DNA from: Methylobacterium haplocladii
GTDB lineage: Bacteria > Pseudomonadota > Alphaproteobacteria > Rhizobiales > Beijerinckiaceae
Length of the DNA: 64,000 nucleotides
Direction: 5' to 3'
NCBI RefSeq assembly: GCF_007992175.1
Contig: NZ_BJZT01000011.1
Span: 38,989-102,988, forward strand
Under the pieces are notes generated by a model. It did no database searches and was not told the DNA's origin. It saw nothing but the letters and a program-made list of their open reading frames with translations. This document shows, one piece after another, positions 38,711-46,571 of this stretch (the first letter of the stretch is position 1; the number at the start of each line of letters is the position of its first letter). Position numbers and translations under genes: made by a program.

Positions 38711-39196
38711 CTACTTCGCGGCCTTGGCCTTCTCGGCGATGGCGGCGAGGCCGACTTCGTAGACCTCCGAGATCTTGGCCAAAGCCTTGGCATCGTCCAC
38801 GCCCTTCGCCTCGAACACGCCGAACCACGTCACGCGCGAGCCTTCGCCGCCGGGCGTCACGGCGATCGTCGAAATGTAGCCGGCCACCGGCAGGATGCCG
38901 TCGAGCATGGCGTAGCTGTAGGTCATCTTGTCTTCGCTACGGGACAGCTCGGTCTCGACGATCGTGCCCTCTCCGCCCTTGATGGTGAGCGTTCGGATCG
39001 GCTTGCCGTCCTGCATCGAGGCTTCGCAATTCTCCACCGCCGGGTGCCAGTCGCCGATGCCGCAGAAATTGCCGATGGCGGCCCAGACCTTTTCGGGCGG
39101 CACGGCGATGGTGACCGCCTTGACCATTTCGAGTGCGGGAGCGGCCGTGGCCGTCAGCGCCAGGAGCGCGGCGGCACAGAAAGCGGATCGGATCAT
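38711..39196 (-). CDS. Exported SRPBCC (polyketide cyclase/START-like) protein, paralogue 1
   Basis: 161 residues. Residues 1-22 are a signal peptide (MIRSAFCAAALLALTATAAP). The SRPBCC fold begins at VTIAVPPEKVWAAIGNFCGIGDWHPAVENC and runs to GSRVTWFGVFEAKG. It should bind a hydrophobic ligand in the periplasm, and the ligand is unknown. It is about 50-60 percent similar by eye to the next gene upstream, a tandem duplication with the same start (MIR plus leader) and the same FCGI(G) motif. Confidence 0.85.
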   Translation of the reverse strand: MIRSAFCAAALLALTATAAPALEMVKAVTIAVPPEKVWAAIGNFCGIGDWHPAVENCEASMQDGKPIRTLTIKGGEGTIVETELSRSEDKMTYSYAMLDGILPVAGYISTIAVTPGGEGSRVTWFGVFEAKGVDDAKALAKISEVYEVGLAAIAEKAKAAK

Positions 39197-39346
39197 GGAC
39201 GGTCTCCGGCGCGGGCGTCTCTGCATCGAACGCCTCGCGCGACGCATTCGGAACTAGCGGGCGGCTGCCACTTCGCCAGGGACGATGCCGACCCACAGCG
39301 CCGCAGGATCGAGAGACCCAGCGGCGCTCCGGACGTCAGGCCACGC

Positions 39347-39820
39347 CTACTTCGCTTTGGCGGCGATCGCCGCGAGGCCCGCATCGTAGATGCCGGTGAT
39401 GACCTCCTTGGCCTTGGCGTCGTCGGCGCCCTTCGCCTTGAATTTGCCGGACCAGGTGACCTTGGAGCCGCTGCCGCTCGGCGTGACCGCGATCGTGGAG
39501 GTGTAGTCGGAGACCGGAAGCGGGCTTTCGACGATGGCGTAGGTGTAGTCCATCTTCTTGTCGTCGCGAGAGACCTGCTCCTCGACGATGGTGCCGCCGC
39601 CCTTGAGGCTCAGCGTGCGAATAGCCTTGTCGCCCTTCGTCGAGGGCGCGCATTTCTCGATGGCCGGATGCCATTGGCCGATCCCGCAGAAATCGCCGAT
39701 GGTCTTCCAGACGGCCGCGGGCGGCGCGGCGACATCGACGGATTTCGAGGTCTCGATCGCGTAGCCGGCGGTCGAGGAGAGCGCGAGAAGAGCTGCGGCG
39801 CTGAGCGTGGTTCTGATCAT
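39347..39820 (-). CDS. Exported SRPBCC protein, paralogue 2
   Basis: 157 residues, start ATG 39820. Signal peptide MIRTTLSAAALLALSSTAGYA, then SVDVAAPPAAVWKTIGDFCG, QWHPAIEKCAPS, DYTYAIVESPLPVSDYTS and SGSKVTWSGKFKAKG. It parallels paralogue 1 along its whole length, 150 bp apart and in the same direction, so both may be one transcript. The conserved FCGIGxWHPAxExC segment includes two cysteines that could form a disulfide in the periplasm. Function unknown. Confidence 0.85.
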   Translation of the reverse strand: MIRTTLSAAALLALSSTAGYAIETSKSVDVAAPPAAVWKTIGDFCGIGQWHPAIEKCAPSTKGDKAIRTLSLKGGGTIVEEQVSRDDKKMDYTYAIVESPLPVSDYTSTIAVTPSGSGSKVTWSGKFKAKGADDAKAKEVITGIYDAGLAAIAAKAK

Positions 39821-40008
39821 GGTCGTGCGTATCCTCCGGCACGGCGCTTCGCTTTCGAGCGCTTGGGGCCGCAGCATAGACTAGGGCGCACGCCCCGATT
39901 GGTAGGGTCTGTCGGACGTCACGATGGTGTGAGAGCGCAATTGAATTGCGCGTGGCCGAATCGACCCGCCGAGAGGGGCAAGGTGGAGCGCTCGCAGGAA
40001 CGGCTGGC

Positions 40009-40797
40009 TCAGCGCGCGCGCTTGGCGAAGAACGCGTCGATGCCAGCCTCGGCCGAACGGGCGAGCATGTTCTCGGTCATCACCCGGCCGGCATGGCTGT
40101 AGGCCTCGGCCAGCGGCATCTCCAGCTGCTCGTAGAAGGCGCGCTTGCCGACCCGCACGGTGTATGCGCTGCGCGTCGCGATCCCCGCCGCCAGCGTCTG
40201 CGCCGCCTCCAGCGCGCCGCCGGCCGACACCACGTCGTTGACGAGGCCGAGCGCCTTGGCCTCGTCCGCGTCGGCGAAATCCGCCGTCAGCAGCATGCGC
40301 ATCGCCGCCTTGCGCGAGAGATTGCGCGAGAGCGCCACCATCGGGGTGGAGCAGAACAGGCCGATCTGCACGCCGGGCGTGGCGAAACGGGCCTCCGCGC
40401 CGGCCACCGCGAGATCGCAGGAGGCGACGAGCTGGCAGCCCGCCGCCGTGGCGATGCCCTCTACCGCCGCGATCACAGGCTGCGGCAGAGCGGGAATGGC
40501 CATCATCACCGCCGAGCAGAGGTCGAAGAGCTCAGCGAAGCGCGCGGCGCCCTTGTCCGGGTCGGCCCGGAAGGCGGTCATCTCCTTGAGGTCGTGCCCC
40601 GCGCAGAAGGCCGGCCCCTCGGCCGCGATGACCACGGCGCGCACCTCGTCATCTCCAGCAAGATCTGCGAAGGCGTCGCGCAGGGCACCGAGCATGCCGA
40701 TCGAGAGGGCGTTGCGGGCCTTCGGGCGGTCGAGGGTCAAGGTCGCGACCCCGTTGCGGTCGGAGCGAAGAAGCAGGGTTTCCGCAGATTCGGTCAT
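40009..40797 (-). CDS. Enoyl-CoA hydratase/isomerase family protein
   Basis: 262 residues of the crotonase fold. ATLTLDRPKARNALSIGML begins the domain. AAEGPAFCAGHDLKEM is the first oxyanion-hole segment, and VEGIATAAGCQLVASCDLAVA is the second. GVQIGLFCSTPMVALSRNL and AKALGLVNDVV follow. The sequence resembles the ECHDC3-like subgroup. Exact substrate is unknown. The ATG at 40797 is used; an upstream frame extension is a shadow. It is divergent from the nitroreductase gene. Confidence 0.88.
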   Translation of the reverse strand: MTESAETLLLRSDRNGVATLTLDRPKARNALSIGMLGALRDAFADLAGDDEVRAVVIAAEGPAFCAGHDLKEMTAFRADPDKGAARFAELFDLCSAVMMAIPALPQPVIAAVEGIATAAGCQLVASCDLAVAGAEARFATPGVQIGLFCSTPMVALSRNLSRKAAMRMLLTADFADADEAKALGLVNDVVSAGGALEAAQTLAAGIATRSAYTVRVGKRAFYEQLEMPLAEAYSHAGRVMTENMLARSAEAGIDAFFAKRAR

Positions 40798-40950
40798 GGC
40801 TTGCGGCTCGCTGGTCGGACGGGGCTCCCCCTGCAATCTCGGGCGGTGGGCGGCCGAGGGCAACGGACCCGGCCAAAGGTGCCCCTGTCGAGAGGCTTTT
40901 GCCCGTGGCATAGGTGGCACTTGCCGCCATCACCCAGGATACGATCTCCC

Positions 40951-41550
40951 GTGACAGAGCCGAACCCTCGGAATCCCGACCACGCCATCGATCCGCTCTT
41001 CACCGAGCGCTGGTCGCCGCGCGCCTTCACCGGCGAGGCCGTGCCGGAATCCGAGCTGTTACGGATGCTGGAGGCGGCGCGCTGGTCGCCGTCTTCCTAC
41101 AATTCCCAGCCCTGGCGCTTCGTCTATGCGCTGCGCGGTACGCCCGAATGGCAGACCTTCTTCGACCTGATCGTGCCCGGCAACCAGAAATGGGTGCAGG
41201 ATACCGGCGCCATCCTGTTCATCGCCTCGAGCGAGAAGATGAAGGTCGGCGACGAGCTCAAGCCCTCCGCCAGCCACTCCTTCGACGCCGGCGCGGCCTG
41301 GCAGAGCCTCGCCCTTCAGGCGACCCGGCAGGGCTGGCACGCCCACGCCATGGGCGGCTTCGACCGGGAGCGCGCCCCGGAGGTGCTGCGACTGCCGGCG
41401 GAGCATCGGATCGAGGCGGCCATCGCCATCGGCCGCAAGACGCCGCATGACAGCCTCACCGAGGAGCAGCGCGAGCGCGGCAAGCCGACCGGCCGCCGCC
41501 CGATTACCGACTTCGCGTTCAAGGGCGGCTTTCCGCCCGAAGACGCCTGA
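40951..41550 (+). CDS. Nitroreductase family FMN-dependent protein
   Basis: 199 residues, GTG start at 40951. The core FTERWSPRAFTGEAVPE and MLEAARWSPSSYNSQPWRFVYA are the FMN-binding region. DAGAAWQSLALQATRQGWHAHAMGGFD and AIAIGRKTP match the C-terminal part of NADH oxidase/nitroreductase-like flavoproteins. It likely reduces nitro or quinone compounds in the cytosol. It ends 24 bp before the acyl-CoA synthetase start, so the two are probably one operon. Confidence 0.87.
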   Translation: MTEPNPRNPDHAIDPLFTERWSPRAFTGEAVPESELLRMLEAARWSPSSYNSQPWRFVYALRGTPEWQTFFDLIVPGNQKWVQDTGAILFIASSEKMKVGDELKPSASHSFDAGAAWQSLALQATRQGWHAHAMGGFDRERAPEVLRLPAEHRIEAAIAIGRKTPHDSLTEEQRERGKPTGRRPITDFAFKGGFPPEDA

Positions 41551-41574
41551 GCCGTTCCCGCAGGCCCGACGCAC

Positions 41575-43197
41575 GTGCTGACCCCCGCGTCCGACCATGC
41601 GGCGCTCGTCGCCGGGTTCTCCTGGGACATTCCCGATCGCTACAACGTCGCGGCCGACGTCTGCGACCGCTGGGCGCTTCCGGAGCCGGGCCGTACGGCG
41701 ATCCTGGAGGTCTCGGAGGCGGGCGCCGTCGCGCCGGTGAGCTACGGCCGGCTGCGGGAAGGTTCGAACCGCCTCGCCAACGCGCTTGTGGCGCGCGGCA
41801 TCGGGCCGGGCGACCGGGTCGCGGTGCTGCTGCCGCAATCGGCGGCGGTGGTCGTTGCGCATTGCGCCGCCTACCGCCTCGGCGCCATCGCACTGCCGCT
41901 TGCCGGCCTGTTCGGCGCCGAGGCCCTGCGTTACCGGCTGACGGATTCCGGCGCCCGGGCCATCGTCACGAACGCCGCCGGCCTCGCCAAGCTGGACGCC
42001 GTCCGGCACGCGCTGCCGGAGCTGGCGGTGTTCCTGTCGGTCGATGGCCCTTCCGATGCGGCCGAAGGGCTCTCGCAGGCGCTGGACGAGGCTTCGCCGG
42101 ACTTCGCGACGCACGACACGGGACCGGACGACCCGGCCCTGATGATCTACACCTCCGGCACGACCGGCCTCGCCAAGGGCGCGCTGCACGGGCACCGGGT
42201 GCTCCTCGGCCACCTGCCGGGCTGGTCGATGATGCACGATTTCCCGGAGGCGGGCGGCGGCCTGATGTGGACGCCGTCCGACTGGGCCTGGGCCGGCGGC
42301 CTGCTCAACGTGCTGATGCCCTCCCTGCGGCGAGGCATGCCGGTGGTGGCGCGGCCGATCGGCCGGTTCGAGCCGGAGGCGGCGTTACGGCTCATCGCGG
42401 ATCTCGGCGTGACCAACGCGTTCCTGCCGCCGACGGCTTTGCGGATGCTGCGGGGCGTCGAGCGGCCGCGCGAGCGCTTCGACCTCTCGGCCTTGCGCAA
42501 CGTCGCCTCCGCCGGTGAAGCGCTGGGGCCGGAGACCTTCGCCTGGGCGCGGGACGTGCTCGGCCTCACCATCGGCGAGGCCTACGGCCAGACCGAGTGC
42601 AACCTCGTCCTCGCTTCCTGCAGACGCGCCGGCGTGGCCCGGCCCGGCTCCACCGGCAAGCCGGTCCCCGGCCACCGCGTCGCCATTCTTCGCGATGACG
42701 GCAGCGAGGCGGGAATCGACGAGCCCGGGGAGATCGCCGTGAAGGCGCCCGACCCGGTGCTGTTCCTCGGCTACTGGAATCAGCCCGAGGCGACCGCGAA
42801 GAAATTTCGCGACGGCTGGTGGATGACCGGCGACACGGCCCGCCGCGACGCCGACGGCTACGTCCACTTCGTCGGCCGCGACGACGACCTCATCACCTCG
42901 GCCGCCTACCGGATCGGCCCCACCGAGATCGAGGATTGCCTGCTGCGCCACCCGGCCGTGGCGCTTGCCGCGGCCGTCGGCAAGCCCGACCCGCTGCGGA
43001 CGGAGATCGTGAAGGCGTTCGTGGTGCTGCGCGCGGGCTTCGTCGCTTCGGATGACTTGGCCGCCGAGATTCAGGCCTTCGCGCGAAAGAACCTGTCGGC
43101 GCACGAGTATCCACGCGAACTCGAATTCCTGGACGCGCTGCCGATGACGACGACGGGCAAGATCATCCGGCGGCAGTTGCGGGACGGCGCTGCGTAA
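41575..43197 (+). CDS. AMP-dependent acyl-CoA synthetase
   Basis: 540 residues of the ANL superfamily. It activates a carboxylic acid to its CoA thioester through an acyl adenylate. The P-loop is MIYTSGTTGLAKGALHGH. The adenylate motif is TIGEAYGQTECNLVL, GYWNQPEATAKKFRDGWWMTGD is the A8 hinge region, and the catalytic Lys is in TTTGKIIRRQL. The start is a GTG at 41575. The N-terminal SWDIPDRYNVAADVCDRWA resembles acetoacetyl- and medium-chain acyl-CoA synthetases. It is second in an operon with the nitroreductase. Substrate not assigned. Confidence 0.9.
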   Translation: MLTPASDHAALVAGFSWDIPDRYNVAADVCDRWALPEPGRTAILEVSEAGAVAPVSYGRLREGSNRLANALVARGIGPGDRVAVLLPQSAAVVVAHCAAYRLGAIALPLAGLFGAEALRYRLTDSGARAIVTNAAGLAKLDAVRHALPELAVFLSVDGPSDAAEGLSQALDEASPDFATHDTGPDDPALMIYTSGTTGLAKGALHGHRVLLGHLPGWSMMHDFPEAGGGLMWTPSDWAWAGGLLNVLMPSLRRGMPVVARPIGRFEPEAALRLIADLGVTNAFLPPTALRMLRGVERPRERFDLSALRNVASAGEALGPETFAWARDVLGLTIGEAYGQTECNLVLASCRRAGVARPGSTGKPVPGHRVAILRDDGSEAGIDEPGEIAVKAPDPVLFLGYWNQPEATAKKFRDGWWMTGDTARRDADGYVHFVGRDDDLITSAAYRIGPTEIEDCLLRHPAVALAAAVGKPDPLRTEIVKAFVVLRAGFVASDDLAAEIQAFARKNLSAHEYPRELEFLDALPMTTTGKIIRRQLRDGAA

Positions 43198-43548
43198 GGC
43201 GCTTCAGGATTCCTGTATCGGCATGATGCCGTTTTTGGTTGATTGCTTCGACTCGAACCGCAATTCCTTTCGCGTTAAGCGACGGCCTGTACGGATCCGG
43301 GTCGAAGCCGTTCGCTCTTCTTTCTTTCTTTCCACCCAGAATTTCACCCTGGGGTGCCGGCGTCAGCGGGCCTCGAAGGGTTCCCAGGGATCGCGGCGGG
43401 ATCTGGAGGACCCTTCGAGGCCTCCGCTGCGCTGCGGCACCTCAGCGTGAGGCTGCGGGCGGGATGGCGGATGAGATCCGTACAGGCTGCAGCGCGGGGG
43501 GGGCGAGCGGAGATGCGCCCCAGCCCAGCCGATCGACCGCAATCGGTA
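43198..43548. other. 351-bp convergent gap with repeats
   Basis: The left part (GATGCCGTTTTTGGTTGATT, about 43225) looks like a dispersed intergenic sequence with no matching copy in this window. The right part is the palindromic repeat listed separately. Short ORFs here are shadows. Confidence 0.5.
43350..43441. repeat. Palindromic repeat with 12-bp perfect arms
   Basis: GCCTCGAAGGGT (43370-43381) and ACCCTTCGAGGC (43410-43421) are perfectly complementary. Imperfect outer arms (GTGCCGGCGTCAGCGG, partner near CCGCTGCGCTGCGGCAC) extend the structure to about 90 nt. It is like the CCTCGAAGG-type repeats known from Bradyrhizobium and Methylobacterium. It lies between convergent genes. Confidence 0.7.
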
Positions 43549-45003
43549 TCACACCGGCAGCGCCGCCGGCGGGTCGTCCCCCAGCGCGACGATCTTGCCC
43601 GGGTTCATCAGGTCGCGCGGGTCGAGCGCCGTCTTCAGGCGCCGCATCAGGTCGAGGCCGACGGGGTCGCCGTAGAGGGCGAGTTCGTCGCGCTTGATCA
43701 GTCCGATGCCGTGCTCTGCGGCGATCGAGCCGTCGAGCTCCATGACGATGTCGTGGACGATGCGGTTGAAGCGGCCCCACTCACCGAGGAAGGCTGCCTT
43801 GTCCATGCCGACGGGCTGGCTGAGGTTGAAGTGGATGTTGCCGTCGCCGGCATGACCGAAGGCACAGACGCGCAGGCCCGGCATCGCCGCCTCGCAGGCT
43901 TCCGTCGCATGCTCGACGAAATCGGCGAGGCGCGAGAGCGGCACCGAAACGTCGTGCTTGATCGAGCCGCCCTCCGCCTTCTGCGTCTCCGGCAAGCGCT
44001 CGCGGAGCGCCCAGAGCGCGGCGTTCTGCGCCTCGCTCGCGCCGATGGTGGCATCCTGGACGAGGCCGTCTTCGATCGCGCCGGCGAGCAGCGTCTCCAG
44101 TTCGGCGGCGGTATCGGCGCCGGGTCGGGTCGAGGACAGCTCGACCAGGGCATAGGCCGCGTGGCCGCCATGGAGCGGCCGGATCATGTCCGGTGCGTGC
44201 TTCAGCACGATGTCGAGGCCGAAGCGCGGGATCACCTCGAAGGCCGTCAGGTCGCGGTCGGCGGCCCGGCTCATCCGGGAAAAGAGTTCGACGGCCGAGC
44301 GGAACGAGGCCAGCCCGACGAAGCCGACGCTGCGCGACACCGGCTTCGGAAACAGCTTCAACACCGCTGCCGTGATGATGCCGAGTGTGCCTTCCGATCC
44401 GATGAACAGATGCTTGAGATCGTAGCCGGCGTTGTTTTTTCGGAGCGCCTTCAGCCCGTTCCAGATCCGCCCGTCGGCAAGTACGACTTCGAGCCCTAGC
44501 ACGAGATCGCGGGCGTTGCCGTAGGCCAGCACGGCGGTGCCGCCGGCATTGGTGGCGAGATTGCCGCCGATCCGGGCCGAGCCCTCGGCCGCATAGGACA
44601 ACGGAAACAGCATCCCGGCCGCATCCGCCGCCGCCTGCACGTCGGCGAGGATCACCCCGGCTTCGACAGTGATGGCCGCGTCGCCTGGGTTCACCGCGCG
44701 GACGCGATCGAGCCGGGCCAGCGAGAGCACGATGCCGCCATAGGGCACGCCCCCGCCGACGAGCCCGGTATTGCCGCCCTGCGCCACGATCGGCACGCCG
44801 GCCTCAGCGCAGGCACGGACCGTGGCGGCGACCTCCTCGGTGCTGCCCGGCCGCACCACGGCGAGCGCCGTGCCTCGGTAGAGCCCGCGCGACTCGACGA
44901 GGGCGGGCGCCACGTCCTCGGCCGCCGTCAGGACGTGCTTTTCGCCGAGCCGGTCGCGCAGGGTTGCGAGGAGCGTTTCGGCGGTCTCAGGGGAAGGCGT
45001 CAT
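43549..45003 (-). CDS. FAD-linked oxidase (GlcD/D-lactate dehydrogenase type)
   Basis: 484 residues, start ATG 45003. The FAD-binding PCMH part has GTALAVVRPGSTEEVAATV and VPIVAQGGNTGLVGGGVPYGG. IGGNLATNAGGTAVLAYGN and FIGSEGTLGIITAAVLKL follow. The C-terminal cap has VCAFGHAGDGNIHFNLSQP, DIVMELDGSIAAEHGIGLIKR and the ending LMNPGKIVALG. It is a VAO-type flavoprotein oxidising a 2-hydroxy acid such as D-lactate, glycolate or 2-hydroxyglutarate. The substrate cannot be told from sequence. It is divergent from the FAH-family gene with 90 bp between. Confidence 0.9.
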   Translation of the reverse strand: MTPSPETAETLLATLRDRLGEKHVLTAAEDVAPALVESRGLYRGTALAVVRPGSTEEVAATVRACAEAGVPIVAQGGNTGLVGGGVPYGGIVLSLARLDRVRAVNPGDAAITVEAGVILADVQAAADAAGMLFPLSYAAEGSARIGGNLATNAGGTAVLAYGNARDLVLGLEVVLADGRIWNGLKALRKNNAGYDLKHLFIGSEGTLGIITAAVLKLFPKPVSRSVGFVGLASFRSAVELFSRMSRAADRDLTAFEVIPRFGLDIVLKHAPDMIRPLHGGHAAYALVELSSTRPGADTAAELETLLAGAIEDGLVQDATIGASEAQNAALWALRERLPETQKAEGGSIKHDVSVPLSRLADFVEHATEACEAAMPGLRVCAFGHAGDGNIHFNLSQPVGMDKAAFLGEWGRFNRIVHDIVMELDGSIAAEHGIGLIKRDELALYGDPVGLDLMRRLKTALDPRDLMNPGKIVALGDDPPAALPV

Positions 45004-45093
45004 GAGGAACGGATTGGCCGGTCGGGGATCGGCCTCTACATAGCCTGAGGCCCCGCCCTTTGCAGGATGTGTGGCCATGCGAGGGACGCTGCC

Positions 45094-45792
45094 ATGCTCT
45101 CCGTCATCCCGAACCCGCCCCGGATCGTTCTGCCGATCGTCGGCAGCGAAGATCTGTTCCCGGTCCGCCGCGTCTACTGCGTCGGCCGCAACTACGGGGC
45201 GCATGCCCGCGAGATGGGCGCCGACCCGGATCGCGAGGAGCCGTTCTTCTTCCTGAAACCCGCCGATGCGCTGCAGATCGTCCCCTACGGCACGGTGACG
45301 GACCATCCCTATCCGCCGCGCACCGAACAATACCATTTCGAGGTCGAGCTGGTGGCGGCGCTGGCCCATGGCGGGCGCGACATCCCGGAGGCGGACGCGC
45401 TGGCCCATGTCTACGGCTACGCGGTCGGCCTCGACATGACCCGGCGCGACCTGCAGGACGAGGCCAAGCGCCAGTCGCGGCCCTGGGACCTCGGCAAGGC
45501 GGCCGACGCCTCCGGGCCGATCGGACCACTGCATCCCGCTTCCACGCTCGGTCATCCGACCCGAGGCGCGATTGGCCTCTCGGTCGACGGCCGGGAGCGC
45601 CAGAGCGGCAACCTCTCCGAGATGATCCGCTCGGTGCCGGAGCAAGTCGCGCTGCTCTCGACCTATTTCGAACTCCACCCCGGCGATGTGATTTTTACAG
45701 GGACTCCGGCCGGGGTAGGGGCCGTGTCGCGGGGCGAGACGATGACGGCGGCGATCGAGGGGTTGGGGGCGATTTCGTTGCTTGTGGTGTGA
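45094..45792 (+). CDS. Fumarylacetoacetate hydrolase family protein
   Basis: 232 residues. GAGGGA lies 7 nt before the ATG at 45094, which decides the start over the ATG at 45067. The FAH fold motifs are RVYCVGRNYGAHAREMG, FFFLKPADAL, YHFEVELVAALAHGG (metal-binding Glu residues), YAVGLDMTRRDLQDEAK, RPWDLGKAAD and GDVIFTGTPAGVGAVSRGE. It is probably a cytosolic acylpyruvate hydrolase or oxaloacetate decarboxylase-like enzyme. A 28-bp palindrome follows 36 bp after the stop. Confidence 0.88.
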   Translation: MLSVIPNPPRIVLPIVGSEDLFPVRRVYCVGRNYGAHAREMGADPDREEPFFFLKPADALQIVPYGTVTDHPYPPRTEQYHFEVELVAALAHGGRDIPEADALAHVYGYAVGLDMTRRDLQDEAKRQSRPWDLGKAADASGPIGPLHPASTLGHPTRGAIGLSVDGRERQSGNLSEMIRSVPEQVALLSTYFELHPGDVIFTGTPAGVGAVSRGETMTAAIEGLGAISLLVV

Positions 45793-45827
45793 GCCGGCTT
45801 TCGGATCGAGCGCCTGATTTCCGCCCG

Positions 45828-45913
45828 TCATCGCGAGCGAAGCGAAGCGATCCAGAGCCACACGCACAACGCTGGTGACGCGGCCCTGGATCGCTTCGCT
45901 TCGCTCGCGATGA
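45828..45913. repeat. 28-bp perfect inverted repeat (dispersed palindrome)
   Basis: Arms at 45828-45855 and 45886-45913 are perfectly complementary over 28 bp, with a 30-nt loop. Each arm contains CGAGCGAAGCGAAGCGATCC. It lies between two plus-strand genes. It resembles known alphaproteobacterial REP-type sequences and would form a very stable hairpin in RNA. Confidence 0.85.
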
Positions 45914-46003
45914 TGAGGGGAAACTGCCAGCAGAAGCGGTCGGCTTGATTTCGCGGCGCTCCCACGCGCAAGCCTTGGCCTCCGACCGATCGGACGACCG
46001 CGT

Positions 46004-46480
46004 ATGGCCATCAATCTCGACCGTCCCATCCTGCGCCAACTCGCCCACGGCGCCGCTCTGCTCACGCGCGGCATGACGCTCGGCGTGCGCGGTATCGCGA
46101 TCGATGCCGAGAACCGGGTCTGCCTCGTCCGCCACACCTACGTGCGCGGCTGGTACCTGCCCGGCGGCGGCATCGAGCCGGGCGAGACAGCCGCCGCATC
46201 GATGGTGCGCGAGTTCCGCGAGGAGGCCGAACTGCTCGTCGAGCCGGGCTTGCCGATGCGCCTGCACGGCTTCTTCCTGAATTCCCGGCAATGGGGGCGC
46301 GACCACATCGCGGTCTACGTCGTGCCGGCCTTCACCCTGGCGCGGGCCAAGGCGCCCGACCGTGAGATCGCCGAATGCGGCTTCTTCCCGCTCGACGCGC
46401 TGCCTGCGGGCACGACACGGGGTACCCGCGCGCGGCTCGACGAGATCCGCGAGGGCCGGGCGCCGGATGGGCACTGGTAG
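46004..46480 (+). CDS. Nudix hydrolase
   Basis: 158 residues. The Nudix box is complete: GGGIEPGETAAASMVREFREE, with the metal-binding REFREE glutamates. GVRGIAIDAENRVCLVRHTYVRGWYLPGG precedes it and fits the nucleoside diphosphate-X binding region. The N-terminal 25 residues form a helix. No neighbouring function suggests the substrate. Probably cytosolic. ATG at 46004. Confidence 0.87.
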   Translation: MAINLDRPILRQLAHGAALLTRGMTLGVRGIAIDAENRVCLVRHTYVRGWYLPGGGIEPGETAAASMVREFREEAELLVEPGLPMRLHGFFLNSRQWGRDHIAVYVVPAFTLARAKAPDREIAECGFFPLDALPAGTTRGTRARLDEIREGRAPDGHW

Positions 46481-46571
46481 GGGAGGGGGCGCCCAGCCCT
46501 GCGGCGTCTTAGCGAACGCCGGAACCACGGAATCAGGGTGAGGTTGCCGCAGGTCAGCGTGGAGTCGGCCT

